This document shows positions 61,632 through 64,000 of a stretch of 64,000 nucleotides of DNA, in pieces. The stretch's first letter is position 1; every line of letters begins with the position of its first letter. The DNA is from Iodobacter arcticus (GTDB lineage: Bacteria > Pseudomonadota > Gammaproteobacteria > Burkholderiales > Chitinibacteraceae): positions 1-64,000 of the forward strand of contig NZ_JBHTBQ010000012.1 in the NCBI RefSeq assembly GCF_042664895.1. Reading direction: 5' to 3'. Under the pieces are notes generated by a model, which was given only the letters and a program-made list of their open reading frames with translations, ran no database searches and was not told where the DNA came from. The position numbers and the translations under genes are program-made.

Positions 61632-63842
61632 ATGGAAATTAAAGTCAACTTTCTCGATAAGCTTCGCCTTGAAGCCAAGTTCGATGATTTTACGGTGATC
61701 GCCGATCAACCTATCCGCTATAAGGGCGATGGCTCGGCACCGGGCCCATTCGATTACTTTTTAGCTTCATCGGCTTTATGCGCGGCTTATTTTGTGAAGT
61801 TGTACTGCGAAACCCGTAATATTCCAACCGAAAATATCCGCCTATCGCAGAACAATATTGTTGATCCGGAAAACCGCTACCAGCAGATTTTTAAGATTCA
61901 GGTAGAGCTGCCTGCAGATATTTCTGCCAAAGACCGGCAGGGCATTTTGCGCTCTATTGATCGTTGCACCGTAAAAAAAGTCGTGCAAACTGGCCCCGAG
62001 TTTGTCATTGAAGAGGTAGAGAGTTTAGAGGCCGACTCTCAAGCCTTGCTGACCTTAAACTCAAGCAGCGATGCCGCCACCTATATCATGGGCAAGGATC
62101 TGCCGCTTGAGCAGACCATCGCCAATATGTCGGGACTGCTTGCCGATCTGGGCATCAAGATTGAAATCGCTTCATGGCGCAATATTGTGCCTAATGTGTG
62201 GTCGCTGCATATCCGCGATGCGCACTCGCCCATGTGTTTTACCAATGGCAAAGGCGCAAGCAAAGAAAGCGCGCTGGCTTCGGCGCTGGGTGAGTATATC
62301 GAGCGGCTCAGCTGCAATCATTTCTATGCCGGTCAGTATTGGGGCGAAGAGCTCGCCAACGCAGATTTTGTGCATTACCCACAAGAGCGCTGGTTTCAGC
62401 CGGGCCCTAAAAATGCCCTACCGCTTGAGATTCTGGATGACTACTGCCGTGAAATTTACAACCCAGATGGCGAATTACTGGGCACGCATCTGTATGACAC
62501 CAACTCCGGCAATGTAGAGCGCGGCATCTGCTCGCTGCCCTTTGTGCGCCAGTCAGATGGCGAAACGGTGTATTTCCCTTCCAATCTGATCGAAAACCTC
62601 TACGTCAGCAACGGCATGAGCGCCGGCAACACGCTGGCCGAAGCGCAGGTGCAATGCCTTTCAGAGATTTTTGAGCGCGCAGTAAAACGTGAAATTTTAG
62701 AAGGCGAAATCACCCTACCGGATGTGCCGCAGGAAGTGTTGGCGAAATACCCAAGCATTCTGGCCGGGATTGCTGGCCTCGAAGAACAAGGCTTTCCGGT
62801 ACTGGTCAAAGATGCATCACTCGGCGGCGTGTATCCAGTCATGTGCGTTACCCTGATGAACCCGCGTACCGGCGGTGTATTTGCCTCGTTCGGCGCGCAC
62901 CCCAGTTTAGAAGTAGCCTTAGAGCGCAGCCTGACCGAATTACTGCAAGGCCGCAGTTTTGAAGGCCTGAACGACCTACCCCGGCCCACCTTTGAAAGCC
63001 ATGCTTTAACTGAGCCAAATAACTTTGTAGAGCACTTTATTGATTCGAGCGGCATTGTTTCATGGCGCTTTTTCAGTGCGAAATCGAATTACAACTTTGT
63101 TGAATGGGATTTCTCCAGCCACGGGGACAACGCCAATACCGAAGAAGCCGCTGCCCTTTTCGGCATTCTGAAAGACTTGGGCAAAGAGTCCTATATGGCG
63201 GTCTACGATCAATTAGGCGCCACAGCCTGCCGCATTCTGGTGCCCGCCTATTCAGAAATTTATCTGGTAGAAGATTTAATCTGGGATAACACCAACAAAG
63301 CGCTCTTGTTCCGCGAAGACATCCTGAATCTGCACAGGCTGGATAACGCCGCCCTGGCCGCGCTGCTGGATCGCCTGGAAGACAACGAGCTGGGCGATTA
63401 CTCCAAGGTATCGGATTTAATTGGCATCAAATTTGACGAGAACACGGCGTGGGGCCAACTGACCGTTCTAGAACTAAAGCTACTGATTAATCTGGCCTTG
63501 CAGCAATTTGCAGACGCGCACGACCTGGTCGGCGCCTTCCTGCAATACAACGACAACACCCTAGATCGCGTCTTGTTTTATCAGGCCCTCAATGCCGTGC
63601 TGGACGTGCTGCTGAACGATGAACTAGAGCTGGCAGACTACGAAGTCAACTTCCGCCGCATGTTTGGCAATCCACGCATGGACGCAGCATTAGGCTCAGC
63701 CAACGGCAGCGTGCGCTTCTTCGGCTTAACAGAAACCAGCATGAAACTAGAAGGCTTTGATAAGCATCATCGCTTGATCGACAGCTACAAAAAACTGCAT
63801 GCGGCGCGGGCTAATGCTGCGGGAAAATCTGGCGAGGCATAG
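61632..63842 (+). CDS. ycaO: OsmC-YcaO fusion protein
   Basis: This is a 736-residue cytosolic protein. The first 140 residues form an OsmC-like domain (DYFLASSALCAAYFVKLYC). The YcaO domain follows, with ATP/Mg-binding motifs TNGKGASKESALASALGEYI and SAGNTLAEAQVQCLSEIFER, and a C-terminal tail with tetratricopeptide-like helices. Stand-alone YcaO proteins of this type (no TOMM precursor nearby) are linked to RimO-dependent methylthiolation of ribosomal protein S12; azoline chemistry on another peptide is less likely. E. coli YcaO also carries an OsmC-like portion. It starts at ATG 61632 with AAGGAATTC upstream. Confidence 0.92.
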   Translation: MEIKVNFLDKLRLEAKFDDFTVIADQPIRYKGDGSAPGPFDYFLASSALCAAYFVKLYCETRNIPTENIRLSQNNIVDPENRYQQIFKIQVELPADISAKDRQGILRSIDRCTVKKVVQTGPEFVIEEVESLEADSQALLTLNSSSDAATYIMGKDLPLEQTIANMSGLLADLGIKIEIASWRNIVPNVWSLHIRDAHSPMCFTNGKGASKESALASALGEYIERLSCNHFYAGQYWGEELANADFVHYPQERWFQPGPKNALPLEILDDYCREIYNPDGELLGTHLYDTNSGNVERGICSLPFVRQSDGETVYFPSNLIENLYVSNGMSAGNTLAEAQVQCLSEIFERAVKREILEGEITLPDVPQEVLAKYPSILAGIAGLEEQGFPVLVKDASLGGVYPVMCVTLMNPRTGGVFASFGAHPSLEVALERSLTELLQGRSFEGLNDLPRPTFESHALTEPNNFVEHFIDSSGIVSWRFFSAKSNYNFVEWDFSSHGDNANTEEAAALFGILKDLGKESYMAVYDQLGATACRILVPAYSEIYLVEDLIWDNTNKALLFREDILNLHRLDNAALAALLDRLEDNELGDYSKVSDLIGIKFDENTAWGQLTVLELKLLINLALQQFADAHDLVGAFLQYNDNTLDRVLFYQALNAVLDVLLNDELELADYEVNFRRMFGNPRMDAALGSANGSVRFFGLTETSMKLEGFDKHHRLIDSYKKLHAARANAAGKSGEA

Positions 63843-63862
63843 TCTATTTTAAGCTAGTTAGA

Positions 63863-63887
63863 ATGCCACCCGCATCGTGGGTGGCAT
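63863..63887. terminator. Hairpin after ycaO
   Basis: The stem ATGCCACCC / GGGTGGCAT lies 20 bp after the ycaO stop. No T-run follows, so termination efficiency is uncertain. Nothing is recognisable in the last 113 bases of the window. Confidence 0.5.
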
Positions 63888-64000
63888 ATATCGACAGATA
63901 CTGATCATCGATATCGAAAGCATAGCCACCTGCATTTCATTCACGACAGCTCAGTTTGGGCATCGCTAGTTGCTTGGCGGCTTGCGACACGTTCAAGTGT

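Overview
The window looks like a chromosomal stretch of a motile, metabolically flexible betaproteobacterium. Gene content and codon style point to the Neisseriales, Chromobacteriaceae-like and possibly Iodobacter. That is inference from remembered family distributions (DUF1415, the YceH and YaeQ families, rhodoquinone methyltransferase, PEP-CTERM protein, many lone chemoreceptors, many c-di-GMP enzymes), not from a database search. Coding is dense and mostly ordinary. Intergenic spaces are unusually rich in palindromic repeats whose arms often begin GTAGGG and end CCCTAC.

Layout. 0-1.2 kb: AT-rich space with a possible IS3-type end and a MITE-like repeat. 1.2-6.4 kb: chemoreceptor, tRNA-Arg(CCU), then a minus-strand series of small housekeeping genes (lipoprotein, DUF1415, MazG-like, YaeQ, YceH). 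6.7-12.5 kb: trifunctional putA with GTTGCA operator motifs in its promoter, divergent from a second chemoreceptor. 12.8-22 kb: hypothetical protein, HigBA-type toxin-antitoxin, TraB/GumN protein, aldo/keto reductase, soluble PAS chemoreceptor, 2-Cys peroxiredoxin, Cache chemoreceptor, methyltransferase. 22-26.4 kb: dispersed repeat, DEDDh exonuclease with cNMP/CBS/DUF294 protein, tRNA-Ser(GCU), orphan type II secretion F-like protein. 26.7-29.7 kb: AT-rich two-gene cassette of a P-loop ATPase overlapping a TPR-repeat protein. This is the most likely undescribed system here. 29.7-34.8 kb: recC without recB/recD next to it, UPF0114 protein, rRNA pseudouridine synthase. 35-41.4 kb: signalling cluster of Hpt-HD-GYP, two periplasmic binding proteins, GAF histidine kinase and REC-GGDEF. 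41.5-46.9 kb: LysR regulator divergent from a quinone-oxidoreductase-like gene, then gntR, gntK and gntT with a clear GntR operator and promoter. 47-51 kb: inverted second copy of the 22 kb repeat, then the DEAD-box helicases dbpA and rhlE. 51.2-56.1 kb: rquA (rhodoquinone), PEP-CTERM protein, chaA with a 10-codon leader ORF overlapping its start, Ivy-type lysozyme inhibitor, membrane-anchored glutaredoxin, GNAT. 56.2-61.6 kb: frameshifted SnoaL-like pseudogene, DUF523, OsmC, a periplasmic-binding/PAS/GGDEF fusion, and a wreckage zone with nested repeats, a truncated Tat-signal gene and an IS3-type transposase remnant. 61.6-63.8 kb: OsmC-YcaO fusion.

Themes. Sensing and c-di-GMP signalling dominate: four chemoreceptors, one HD-GYP and two GGDEF proteins. 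Two catabolic modules, proline and gluconate, carry recognisable operators. RquA implies rhodoquinone-linked anaerobic respiration. No CRISPR array, rRNA operon, prophage or intact transposase was seen.
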